Assembly (NCBI GenBank): GCA_902791475.1
Contig: CADAWC010000017.1
Coordinates: forward strand, 1 to 64,000
Length of the DNA stretch: 64,000 nucleotides
Direction of reading: 5' to 3'
DNA from: Fibrobacter succinogenes
Lineage (GTDB): Bacteria; Fibrobacterota; Fibrobacteria; Fibrobacterales; Fibrobacteraceae
This document shows, piece by piece, positions 1 to 7,178 of this stretch (within the stretch, counting starts at the first letter, position 1; every line of letters begins with the position of its first letter). The notes beneath the pieces are model-generated. The model had not been told where the DNA came from. It saw only the letters and a list, made by a program, of their open reading frames with translations, and ran no database searches. The position numbers and the translations under genes are program-made.

Positions 1-74
1 AAGAGGGCCTGGTCCGGATCACGGGCGACGACCTTGTCATAAACCTTCTGAAGGTAAGCATTCTTGATTGCCAT
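1..74 (-). CDS. gdhA: Probable NADP-type glutamate dehydrogenase, N-terminal fragment
   Basis: Only the first 24 codons are present; the gene runs off the left edge. The peptide starts MAIKNAYLQKVYDKVVARD and continues with PDQAL. The pattern of a short helix followed by a 'RDP-Q' turn resembles the start of hexameric bacterial glutamate dehydrogenases, which form glutamate from 2-oxoglutarate and ammonium. A GGAGA ribosome binding site lies just upstream of the ATG at 74. The call rests on this short N-terminus only, so another protein with a similar start cannot be excluded. Upstream are a TATCTTTAC element and two identical palindromes, which would fit a regulated nitrogen-assimilation gene. 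Confidence 0.5.
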   Translation of the reverse strand, partial: MAIKNAYLQKVYDKVVARDPDQAL

Positions 75-121
75 TTTATATATCTCCGTTGAGAGTTTGG
101 ATTGTTAATGTTTTAACGTCT

Positions 122-130
122 GTAAAGATA
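122..130 (-). promoter_or_regulatory. Candidate -7 promoter element of the leftmost gene
   Basis: On the minus strand this reads TATCTTTAC, about 48 nt upstream of the ATG at 74. It is close to the TAnnTTTG -7 element of Bacteroidota promoters and to the same element ahead of the acyl carrier protein and other genes in this window. No separate -35 box is obvious. Confidence 0.35.
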
Positions 131-178
131 GTAAAGGGTGCTCCGAAAAAGTGAAAAAGGAGTAAAAATCTTCAATTT

Positions 179-194
179 CTTACATTTTTGTAAG
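179..194. promoter_or_regulatory. 16-bp palindrome, copy 1 (candidate operator)
   Basis: CTTACATTTTTGTAAG: 6-bp arms (CTTACA/TGTAAG) around four T. An identical copy lies at 261-276, with 82 bp between centres, close to eight helical turns. Both are upstream of the gene starting at 74, so cooperative binding by a dimeric regulator is plausible. The regulator is unknown. Confidence 0.45.
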
Positions 195-260
195 TTAGTT
201 TTTCATTAGTTTTATTGATTGCTTTTTTTCGCAAAAAAACGAGGGTCTAGAGCGCAAATG

Positions 261-276
261 CTTACATTTTTGTAAG
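261..276. promoter_or_regulatory. 16-bp palindrome, copy 2 (candidate operator)
   Basis: Exact second copy of CTTACATTTTTGTAAG. I did not see further copies elsewhere in the window, which ties the pair to this promoter region. Confidence 0.45.
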
Positions 277-344
277 TTTTTAATTTTCGCAAAATTTAGT
301 AAAGAAAATTTTACGCTCGTGACAATGTTTTTTTTATACGAGAC

Positions 345-455
345 GGCGACCCCGGCACGGTGGCCGGGGTGACATTGCAAAAAAGCCGGGGTGACAGTGC
401 AAAAAAGCCGGGGTGACAGTGCAAAAAAAGTCCGCGCAGAGGCGGGCATGACATA
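345..455. repeat. Tandem GCCGGGGTGACAnTGCAAAAAA repeat
   Basis: Three consecutive units of about 22 bp (CCGGGGTGACA followed by a short A-rich spacer), then a related unit with GGCGGGCATGACA. The first unit contains the inverted repeat CCCCGG...CCGGGG. All units end in TGACA, like other dispersed repeats in this window. The open frame across this stretch is repeat-derived and has no gene character. Confidence 0.6.
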
Positions 456-463
456 GCAAAAAA

Positions 464-490
464 GTCCGCGCGGAAGCGGACCTTTTTCGT
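464..490 (-). terminator. Intrinsic terminator, patatin operon
   Basis: GTCCGC and GCGGAC form a short GC-rich stem (464-481). A run of A lies before it and a run of T after it, so it could work in both directions. It sits directly downstream of the patatin stop codon. Confidence 0.65.
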
Positions 491-497
491 TTTTCTA

Positions 498-1346
498 CTA
501 GATTTCCATGAACGTTTTGAGGTCGTTCATGCGGCGCTTGGCGTATTCAAGTCCCATATTGTAGGATTCGTCCAGCTCGTTACGATCCGTCGCAAAGAGG
601 TCACAGACTTCTTTTTCCGGGCGGAAAATCAAAAGCTTGCCTTCCTTTTCGAGTTTTTCCATCTCGGCAAACATCTTCTCGTAACGCTTGTAGCGCAACA
701 TGAGTGCACGGAAGAAATCCGGGTACTTGCGTTTGAACATCGGATTCAAAATCACGCGGTACTTGCGGAAGTCCGTCACAATTTCGCCGGGGTAATGCGT
801 CGAGACCACAACGACCTTGTCGCAGCCCTTCTCGAAGGCTCGCTGGTACGGAATCGGAGAAGTCACACAGCCATCCGCATAATGCTTGCCGTCAATCTCG
901 GCAATCGGGAAAAGCATCGGAAGGGCACTGCTCGCATTTACGATATCGAGCAAACGCTTTTCGCTCATGTATTCCTGGAAAAATTCCGAACGACCTGTTT
1001 CCAGGCACGTCAGACCAAATTCGCATTCCACGCCAGAACCAAAGAACAGGTGGAAATCGAACGGCATATCGCCATACGCAGCATTGTAATGGAGCGCATA
1101 GCATTCCTTCTGGATTCCATCAAAAATACGGTGAGCCTTATCCCTACCCTGCTGGATTTTGGTCGGCTGGATAATGTAGCGGAAACGACCGCGCTGGCGC
1201 GTGACAAAGTTCATGGCCGCATGGCAACCTGCACTTACGCCCGAAATATACGGGAAATAAATACCTTCATCGAGCCAAGCGTCCAAAACGCCTGCCGAGA
1301 ATATCGTCTGACGCGAACCACCTTCTAGAGCCAAGCCAATCTTCAT
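498..1346 (-). CDS. Patatin-like phospholipase family protein
   Basis: A 282-residue protein of the patatin fold, which hydrolyses acyl esters with a Ser-Asp dyad. The glycine-rich oxyanion loop EGGSR is near residues 8-12, the nucleophile motif GVSAG puts Ser at residue 38, and the second catalytic element is D158 in 'YADGC', where the family usually has DGG or DGA. The protein resembles the YjjU type of bacterial patatins. There is no signal peptide, so it is probably cytoplasmic or on the inner face of the membrane. Its ATG directly abuts the stop of the upstream acyltransferase. It closes an operon of fatty-acyl synthesis genes, which suggests lipid remodelling or release of an acyl product. 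Substrate unknown. Confidence 0.8.
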   Translation of the reverse strand: MKIGLALEGGSRQTIFSAGVLDAWLDEGIYFPYISGVSAGCHAAMNFVTRQRGRFRYIIQPTKIQQGRDKAHRIFDGIQKECYALHYNAAYGDMPFDFHLFFGSGVECEFGLTCLETGRSEFFQEYMSEKRLLDIVNASSALPMLFPIAEIDGKHYADGCVTSPIPYQRAFEKGCDKVVVVSTHYPGEIVTDFRKYRVILNPMFKRKYPDFFRALMLRYKRYEKMFAEMEKLEKEGKLLIFRPEKEVCDLFATDRNELDESYNMGLEYAKRRMNDLKTFMEI

Positions 1347-2057
1347 TTACTTGCTCTCCTCAGGAACAACTTCTTCAGGCGTTTCAGCGGCAACAGGGAG
1401 AATAGCCCCTTGCTGTCCCAAAGCAATTTGTTTCAAATTCCAGACCTTCTGGCGGAAATATTCGCTACGTTCTGCAAGATGCTTGGAAGACGGAATTCCC
1501 TTGACACGTTCAATCTTTTCGGGTTCGTCCACCACAATCTGCGTGCGGTGCCCCATCTTGTAAATGCCGTCAATGCCGAGAGAAAGAACCGGATACCCCG
1601 TACTGCGAGCTAGGAATGCAAAACCCGTCTTGAACTCGTTCAGGAGGCCATCGTAACGGCACTTGCCTTCCGGGAAAATAATAACGGAATTGCCCTTTTC
1701 GAGTTCCTTCTTGGCAAGGAGCGCCCATTCGGTATCAAGGTTAAAGCGGTCGCATGGGATGACATTTTTGAAACGCGAAAGCGCCCAATGGAAATGCGGG
1801 TCTTCGACCTGATCCTTAGCCACAACGATACTGCGCTTGTGGAAGAACAAGGACTGCACCATCAGCGGATCGAGCATGCTCGTGTGATTTGCAATAATAA
1901 TCATCGGTTGCTTCAAATCCGTCGACTTTACCGAGCCCAAGAACTTCATCTTTGGGCGATAGACAATCAACAAGTAAGTGCGCACCCCGTAAACAACAAG
2001 GATGAGCACAAACTTCCAGAACAAATCAGCAATTATATTTTTCGCTTTCTCAATCAT
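1347..2057 (-). CDS. PlsC-type lysophospholipid acyltransferase
   Basis: An integral membrane acyltransferase of about 236 residues. A hydrophobic N-terminal segment (residues 12-33) is followed by the catalytic NHTSMLD block (H58, D63) and the FPEGKCR block (residues 128-134) of the PlsC/LPLAT family. These enzymes move an acyl chain from acyl-ACP or acyl-CoA onto a lysolipid or another hydroxyl acceptor. I chose the ATG at 2057; a TTG two codons upstream (2063) is also open and neither has a strong ribosome binding site. It lies in the acyl-ACP operon, so it probably places the chains made by the upstream enzymes into a membrane lipid. It could be general phosphatidate synthesis. Confidence 0.8.
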   Translation of the reverse strand: MIEKAKNIIADLFWKFVLILVVYGVRTYLLIVYRPKMKFLGSVKSTDLKQPMIIIANHTSMLDPLMVQSLFFHKRSIVVAKDQVEDPHFHWALSRFKNVIPCDRFNLDTEWALLAKKELEKGNSVIIFPEGKCRYDGLLNEFKTGFAFLARSTGYPVLSLGIDGIYKMGHRTQIVVDEPEKIERVKGIPSSKHLAERSEYFRQKVWNLKQIALGQQGAILPVAAETPEEVVPEESK

Positions 2058-2079
2058 CAACAATACAATACTTCGCTTT

Positions 2080-2195
2080 TAGGAGATGCCCCCCCCGGAA
2101 TAAATCCGGGGTGACAGAAGTCGGGCATGACATTTCAAGCAACGCCGGCCCTTCGACGACGCTCAGGGCAGGCTCCGGCCGGAATGACATAAAGT
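2080..2195. repeat. REP-like repeat cluster inside the lipid operon
   Basis: The 148-bp gap between the dehydratase and acyltransferase genes is filled with dispersed-repeat units. They are CCGG...CCGGGGTGACA, GGGCATGACA and a CCTTCGACGACGCTCAGG unit ending in CCGGAATGACA. The last two types also appear inside tilS. Confidence 0.6.
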
Positions 2196-2205
2196 CAGAC
2201 AAACG

Positions 2206-2649
2206 CTATTTGCCCAAGCTTTCCTTGGGGATGCTCGTAAACGTAAGCGAGCCCTTGGCGTGGACATTGCCGTTCACCTTGACAACGCAGTCAAAGCCGA
2301 CGATGACTCCACCACCCTTCGTCTTGTTGACGGAGATTTCGAGCTGGTCGCCCGGAATCACGGGCTTCACGAACTTGAAACCGTCAATCTTCAAAAGAAC
2401 GTACAAGTTCTTTTCAAGGTCTTCGGCCGGCTTCTCGATAACGAGAGAGCAAAGCTGGGCGCAGGCTTCGCAAATGAGGACGCCCGGCATAATCGGGGTG
2501 CCCGGGAAGTGGCCCATGAAGTACGGTTCGTTTACAGAGACATTCTTGATGCCCGTTGCAGATTCGTTCGGAACGAGTTCCGTGACCTTTTCGATCATCT
2601 GGAACGGCGGACGCTGGGCAATCTTTTCGCTGATCTGGTAAATGTTCAT
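2206..2649 (-). CDS. 3-hydroxyacyl-ACP dehydratase, FabZ/FabA-like hotdog protein
   Basis: A single hotdog-fold dehydratase of 147 residues that removes water from 3-hydroxyacyl-ACP. The motif GHFPGTPIMPGVLICEACAQ carries the catalytic His (residue 47) and Glu (residue 61), as in FabZ. The ATG at 2649 overlaps the ketoreductase stop as TGATG, typical of translational coupling; a GTG one codon upstream is also possible. It works after the FabG-like reductase of the same operon. No enoyl reductase is encoded nearby, so the operon by itself would leave double bonds in the product. Confidence 0.85.
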   Translation of the reverse strand: MNIYQISEKIAQRPPFQMIEKVTELVPNESATGIKNVSVNEPYFMGHFPGTPIMPGVLICEACAQLCSLVIEKPAEDLEKNLYVLLKIDGFKFVKPVIPGDQLEISVNKTKGGGVIVGFDCVVKVNGNVHAKGSLTFTSIPKESLGK

Positions 2650-3380
2650 CACAGGGAAAGGCCTCCATCCAAAACGATCACCTGACCCGTCACATAGGCG
2701 AACTGGTCAGAAGCGAGAGCAGAAACGACGTTTGCGACTTCGTCAGCAGAGGCAAAGCGCTTGAGCGGCACCTTTTCGAGGTAGCCCTTGCGAGTTTCTT
2801 CCGGGATGGCTTCGATCATTTCTGTAGCGACAAAGCCCGGAGCGACAGCGTTCACGCGGATGCCATAACCGCCAAGTTCCTTGGCGAGCGTCTGCGTAAA
2901 GGAGTTCACGGCGCCCTTCGTAGCGCTGTAAACAGCCTGGCCTGCGAGAGCGAACTTGGAAGAAACAGAAGACATGTTGATGATAACGCCGGACTTCTGC
3001 TTGTACATCTTGACAGCGACCTGCTGTGCGCAGTAGAAGTAGCCCTTCACGTTCAAGTCAAAGCACTTGTCGAGCGTATCCGGGTTCATCATCAAAAGAT
3101 ATTCGTCACGGACGATACCGGCGTTGTTCACGAGAACATCAATGCGGCCATAGGCTTTGAAAACATCGCGCACCATCTGCTTGACTTCGGCAAGAACAGC
3201 GACGTTAGCCTTGTAAATCATGCCGTCGCCACCTTCGGACTTGATTTGGTCCAAAGTCTGCTGAGCGGCAGCATCAGAGCTGGAGTAGTTTACGACGACC
3301 GTGTAGCCGTCACGAGCGAGGCGGAGGGCACAAGCCTTGCCGATTCCCTTAGAAGAACCAGTAACGATTGCAACTTTCAT
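2649..3380 (-). CDS. fabG: 3-oxoacyl-ACP reductase, FabG-like SDR
   Basis: A classical short-chain dehydrogenase of 243 residues that reduces 3-oxoacyl-ACP with NADPH. It shows the TGSSKGIG cofactor loop (residues 7-14), NNAG (85-88), the catalytic Ser138 and the YSATK motif (Y151, K155). The C-terminus ends in LDGGLSL, as in FabG. It lies 21 bp after the fused ketosynthase gene and overlaps the dehydratase. The order ketosynthase, reductase, dehydratase matches one elongation cycle. Other SDR substrates are possible in principle, but the neighbours make 3-oxoacyl-ACP the likely one. Confidence 0.87.
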   Translation of the reverse strand: MKVAIVTGSSKGIGKACALRLARDGYTVVVNYSSSDAAAQQTLDQIKSEGGDGMIYKANVAVLAEVKQMVRDVFKAYGRIDVLVNNAGIVRDEYLLMMNPDTLDKCFDLNVKGYFYCAQQVAVKMYKQKSGVIINMSSVSSKFALAGQAVYSATKGAVNSFTQTLAKELGGYGIRVNAVAPGFVATEMIEAIPEETRKGYLEKVPLKRFASADEVANVVSALASDQFAYVTGQVIVLDGGLSL

Positions 3381-3401
3381 TATAAATTCTCCTTCAAAAA
3401 A

Positions 3402-5795
3402 TTATTTACCGAGCACGACAGCGCTGTAAGAACCGCCCGTAGCAAAGGACGTGACCAAGATTTTCTTGAAGCCCGCAGTTGCGACCTTCTTCTTAGAAAC
3501 TTCGCCATTTGCAATAAAGTAGGCGTTTTCTTCGGCAAGTTCACCACCGAGCATGAGTGCGGCTTCGGCAGCGGCGAGTGTCGCAGAAGCGGCACGGCCT
3601 TCGCCCACGCGTTCCTTCACCTGGAAGAGCGGGAGGCTTGCAAGCTTGTCGCCAAACACGCGTGCGTATGCACCCTTTTCGATATCGTCAATCTTCTTGA
3701 AGCCGTTTGCAAAACCGCAGACAGCATCAATTTCGTCAACGCTGACGCCAGCATCGTTGAGAGCGTCCTTGATAGCAAGGTCAAGAGCTTCGTCAGAACC
3801 GGAGATGTGGCCGAACTTCACGTTCTTGCGGCCGTTGCCGTAACCGAGGGCATAGCAGTAAACCTTTGCACCACGGGACTTGGCGTAGTCTTCGGTTTCC
3901 ATGATGATAGAAACGGAGCCATCGCCCACCACAAAGCCATTGGAGTTGGAATACGGTTCCACCACCTTGTCGGCGGCGACGTTCATCTTCTGGCAGAGTT
4001 CGGTGATGATCGGGAGGTTTTCGTCCGTACCCGTAGCCATCATAGCCTCTTCCTGACCGTCGTGGATGACGTTCATGGAGTAGCCGATGCTATCGAGACC
4101 GGAGAGCGGACCCGTCGTGATGGTGACGCCGTAGCCCTTGATTCCAGAGAGAATCGAGAGGTAGCCACCGGCGGCATTATAAACTGTGTGAGGGAACTTG
4201 AAGGCGCTACCGCCTGCATTACCGGCTTCGGCAATGAGTTCCTCAAAATCGTAAGTGGCACCGAGGCCGCCTTCGCTGGTACCCACGATGATACCGATCT
4301 GCTTGGCGTTGTCTTCAGTGACCGTAAAGTTTGCATCCTTGAGGGCGCGCATGCCGGACACGGTCTGGAGCTGGCCCAGATTGTCGAGCTTGCGGTAGAA
4401 GGCCATCTTGATGCCGAGTTCCTTGTAGTCGTCGTTCGTGACGGTAGAGCAAATGGAAGCGGATTCCGGGAGCTTACCGTTCTTGACGGCGTCAAGGTAA
4501 ATTTCCTTGCTGTTACCGATCGGGCTTACAATGCCAATACCTGTCACAGCAATCTTCTTATCCTTAGCGACCTGGCTCTGCACATCGCCCGGCTTCTTGC
4601 TGAACACGATACTTGCGTTCGTGCCGCCGAAAGCGACGTTGTTGCTCATGACGCATTCGAGTTCCTTGGCACGCGGGGTGTTCTGCACGTAGTCCATTGT
4701 GCCGACCTTGGCCTTGAGGGCTTCGGAATCTTCGGCAGTGTAATGGAGTGTCGGGAGCACGGTGTTCGTCGTAAGAGCCTTGATGCTGAACACGGCTTCG
4801 ATTGCACCGGCGGCGCCGAGGCAGTGGCCCGTCATTACCTTGGTCGAACTGACACTCAAGGTCGGATTTTCTTCGTCGAAGAACTTGTGGAATGCATTGA
4901 TTTCTGCATTGTCGTTCTTGCCCGTACCCGTACCGTGAGCGTTCAGGTAACCGATGTCAGACTTCTTAATGCCTGAATTCCTGACAGCGCGGTCCATCGC
5001 TTCGAGGAGGCAGACGCCATCTTCGCGAGGAGCCGTAATGTGGTGAGCGTCGCTTGTGACACCTGCGCCGAGAACTTCGCAATAACGCTTGGCGTTACGC
5101 TTTTCGGCATGTTCCAGAGATTCGACAATCACGATGCCAGCGCCTTCACCGAGGGTGATGCCGTTGCAGTGGTTGAACGGAGAGCAACCGTTTTCGTCCA
5201 AAGCATGGAGAGAAAGGAAGCCGGAATACGGAACAGAAGCAAAGGAGTCGGAGCCACCGGCGATCACGACATCAGCCTTGCCTGCGCGGATAAGGTCGCA
5301 AGCAAGAGCAATGGAAATCGTACCGGCAGCGCAAGCGTTGCCCACATTCGTGACAATGCCGCCCGCATGGCAAGCTTCGGCCACCTGGGAGGCGATTGCG
5401 GCAATGGGCATCTTCGGAATTTCGTTGACGTTCTTACCGTGGCGGTGGTACTGTTCAATGCTGAGGACTCCACCCACGCAGCTACCGATGATGACGCTTA
5501 CGCGGCTGCTATCGGCAAAGTCACCGAGACCAGCATCGTTCAGGGCTTCTTTCATAGCCTTGATGCAGAGCTTGGAGGCGCGGTCCTTTTCGTCCGGGCA
5601 TTCGATATCGTCCAGCGTATCACAGTTCACTTCGGCAGCGAGGTCTGCATAGCAGTTCTTGGTATCGAGCGAAGTAGTCTTGTGAATACCGGAGACGGAA
5701 TTCAGGGCGTTTTTCCAGGTTTCTTCAACATTGTTGCCTACGGCGCAGATAACGCCAAGGCCAGAAACAACACAGCGACGATTATTAGAAGTCAT
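3402..5795 (-). CDS. Ketosynthase fused to a catalytically dead ketosynthase (KS-CLF fusion)
   Basis: Two thiolase-fold ketosynthase domains in one chain of about 797 residues. Domain 1 (about 5-400) is FabF-like and complete: Cys155 in NACAAGT, His287 in NAHGTGT, Lys319 and His324 in GHCLGAAG, and a C-terminal AFGGTN. Domain 2 (about 413-797) starts again with 'IAVTGIGIVSPIG'. It has Gly-Pro (562-563) where the Cys should be, FANGF for the first His motif and RVGEGRAAS for the second, so all catalytic residues are gone. This matches the KS-beta/chain-length-factor half of type II polyketide and polyene systems, normally a separate protein. I chose the ATG at 5795 (GGA upstream); a TTG at 5810 is also open. 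Single fused gene is certain; the CLF role is inferred. Confidence 0.85.
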   Translation of the reverse strand: MTSNNRRCVVSGLGVICAVGNNVEETWKNALNSVSGIHKTTSLDTKNCYADLAAEVNCDTLDDIECPDEKDRASKLCIKAMKEALNDAGLGDFADSSRVSVIIGSCVGGVLSIEQYHRHGKNVNEIPKMPIAAIASQVAEACHAGGIVTNVGNACAAGTISIALACDLIRAGKADVVIAGGSDSFASVPYSGFLSLHALDENGCSPFNHCNGITLGEGAGIVIVESLEHAEKRNAKRYCEVLGAGVTSDAHHITAPREDGVCLLEAMDRAVRNSGIKKSDIGYLNAHGTGTGKNDNAEINAFHKFFDEENPTLSVSSTKVMTGHCLGAAGAIEAVFSIKALTTNTVLPTLHYTAEDSEALKAKVGTMDYVQNTPRAKELECVMSNNVAFGGTNASIVFSKKPGDVQSQVAKDKKIAVTGIGIVSPIGNSKEIYLDAVKNGKLPESASICSTVTNDDYKELGIKMAFYRKLDNLGQLQTVSGMRALKDANFTVTEDNAKQIGIIVGTSEGGLGATYDFEELIAEAGNAGGSAFKFPHTVYNAAGGYLSILSGIKGYGVTITTGPLSGLDSIGYSMNVIHDGQEEAMMATGTDENLPIITELCQKMNVAADKVVEPYSNSNGFVVGDGSVSIIMETEDYAKSRGAKVYCYALGYGNGRKNVKFGHISGSDEALDLAIKDALNDAGVSVDEIDAVCGFANGFKKIDDIEKGAYARVFGDKLASLPLFQVKERVGEGRAASATLAAAEAALMLGGELAEENAYFIANGEVSKKKVATAGFKKILVTSFATGGSYSAVVLGK

Positions 5796-5831
5796 AGAAA
5801 TTCCAAACAATACTCAAATAAAAAGGCTTGA

Positions 5832-6077
5832 TTAAGCCTTGTTCTTTTCGATGAAAGCGGCGATGGTGTCGATGCTCTGGAAGTTTTCCTTAGCAACGCC
5901 AGTCATGGAAACGCCGAAGTTGTCATCGACGAAGGAGATGATTTCAAGGGAGTCCACGGAGTCAAGACCGATTTCTTCGCCGAAAAGCGGAGTATCGTAA
6001 TTCAGGACATCGCCATCTACGCCGAGATCGGACATAAAGAATGCCTTGAGTTTGCTCTTGATTTCTTCGTTTGCCAT
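5832..6077 (-). CDS. Acyl carrier protein
   Basis: An acidic protein of 81 residues with the phosphopantetheine attachment site GLDSVDSLEI (Ser40). It carries growing acyl chains on a 4'-phosphopantetheine arm. It is the first gene of the minus-strand lipid operon, 36 bp ahead of the chosen start of the fused ketosynthase. A GAGG ribosome binding site precedes the ATG. The sequence differs somewhat from housekeeping AcpP, with a longer loop before the DSL motif. It may therefore be dedicated to this operon, but no second ACP is in the window for comparison. Confidence 0.9.
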   Translation of the reverse strand: MANEEIKSKLKAFFMSDLGVDGDVLNYDTPLFGEEIGLDSVDSLEIISFVDDNFGVSMTGVAKENFQSIDTIAAFIEKNKA

Positions 6078-6110
6078 ATTTTTGTATCCTCTTTTGATAA
6101 AATTTTAGTG

Positions 6111-6118
6111 CAAAGATA
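6111..6118 (-). promoter_or_regulatory. Candidate -7 element for the ACP/ketosynthase operon
   Basis: The minus strand reads TATCTTTG followed by CAC, 34 nt ahead of the ACP start codon. It matches the TAnnTTTG element of Bacteroidota promoters. The 231-bp gap to fabD is a divergent promoter region. Confidence 0.4.
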
Positions 6119-6296
6119 GAAAAATATTCTTTCGTAAATTGCAGTTTTCACAAAAAACGTACAAAATGCAGTTTTCGGGGATAAATGGTAAATCCGCATC
6201 ACACCTATATTAAAAGGTAGTTGTCTGTATTGTAAACTTTTTCAAAAAGAAAGCTTTCTGTAATAAATAAATACCATTTAGAGAAACATTATTTAC

Positions 6297-6304
6297 TAAA
6301 TTTG
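6297..6304 (+). promoter_or_regulatory. TAnnTTTG element 4 nt before the fabD start codon
   Basis: TAAATTTG, then AGCC, then the ATG. No Shine-Dalgarno sequence is present. If this is the -7 element, the fabD transcript would begin at or next to the start codon. Confidence 0.4.
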
Positions 6305-6308
6305 AGCC

Positions 6309-7157
6309 ATGATTTCATACGTATTTCCCGGTCAGGGCTCTCAATTCCCAGGAATGGGCAAAGATTTATTCGAATCGAACGCCGACGTAAAGTCGATGTT
6401 CCTCAAGGCAAACGAAATTCTCGGCTTCAACATCACTGACGTGATGTTCAATGGCACCGCAGAAGACCTCAAGCAGACGAAAGTCACGCAGCCGGCAGTG
6501 TTCCTGCTCTCTGTTGCTATGGCTAAGGTCCAAGGTGGCAAGCCGGATATGGCCGCAGGTCACTCGCTCGGCGAATTCTCTGCACTCACGGCCACGGGCG
6601 CCATCACTTTTGAAGCAGGCCTCAAGCTCGTTGCAAAGCGTGCCGAAGCCATGCAGAAGGCTTGCGAACTCCGCCCGGGTACGATGGCCGCTGTTCTCGG
6701 CGGTTCTGATGAACTCGTCGAAGAAGCTTGCGCACAGGTCAAGGACGCAGCCGTTGTTCCGGCAAACTTCAACAGCCCGGGACAGGTCGTGATTTCTGGC
6801 GAAAAGGCCGGCATCGACGCTGTTGCTGCATACCTCACCGGCAAGGTGAAGCGCGTCGTTCCGCTGCAGGTCGGTGGTGCATTCCACTCCCCGCTCATGG
6901 AAAGCGCCCGTGCAGAACTTGCAAAGGCTATCGAAGAAACTGAATTTTCGACTCCGGTCTGCCCGGTCTACCAGAACGTAGACGCCAAGCCGCACACGGA
7001 CCCGAACGAAATTAAGGCAAACCTTCTCACTCAGCTCACCTCCCCCGTCCGTTGGACACAGACGGTCAAGAACATGATTGCAGACGGTGCCACGGAATTT
7101 AAGGAACTTGGCCCCGGCGAAGTTCTTACCAACCTTATCAAGCGCATTCAGAAGTAA
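6309..7157 (+). CDS. fabD: Malonyl-CoA:ACP transacylase
   Basis: A 282-residue acyltransferase that moves malonyl from CoA to ACP, supplying extender units for fatty-acid synthesis. The nucleophile Ser86 is in GHSLGE, Arg111 lies in the expected position and His193 is in 'GAFHSPLM'. The N-terminal VFPGQGSQ motif is intact. The gene diverges from the ACP/ketosynthase operon and lies 21 bp before a carboxyltransferase gene, with which it probably forms an operon. There is no Shine-Dalgarno sequence; a TAAATTTG motif sits 4 nt before the ATG. Confidence 0.93.
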   Translation: MISYVFPGQGSQFPGMGKDLFESNADVKSMFLKANEILGFNITDVMFNGTAEDLKQTKVTQPAVFLLSVAMAKVQGGKPDMAAGHSLGEFSALTATGAITFEAGLKLVAKRAEAMQKACELRPGTMAAVLGGSDELVEEACAQVKDAAVVPANFNSPGQVVISGEKAGIDAVAAYLTGKVKRVVPLQVGGAFHSPLMESARAELAKAIEETEFSTPVCPVYQNVDAKPHTDPNEIKANLLTQLTSPVRWTQTVKNMIADGATEFKELGPGEVLTNLIKRIQK

Positions 7158-7178
7158 GCGCAAACACACAGGAATACT

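Noticed and set aside
195..449. An 84-codon minus-strand frame over the left repeat block
   Set aside because: It is made of tandem CCGGGGTGACA repeats and has no ribosome binding site or protein-like pattern.
3246..4976. Long plus-strand frame opposite the fused ketosynthase
   Set aside because: It is a shadow of the strongly biased minus-strand gene (Val/His/Arg-rich, no ribosome binding site).
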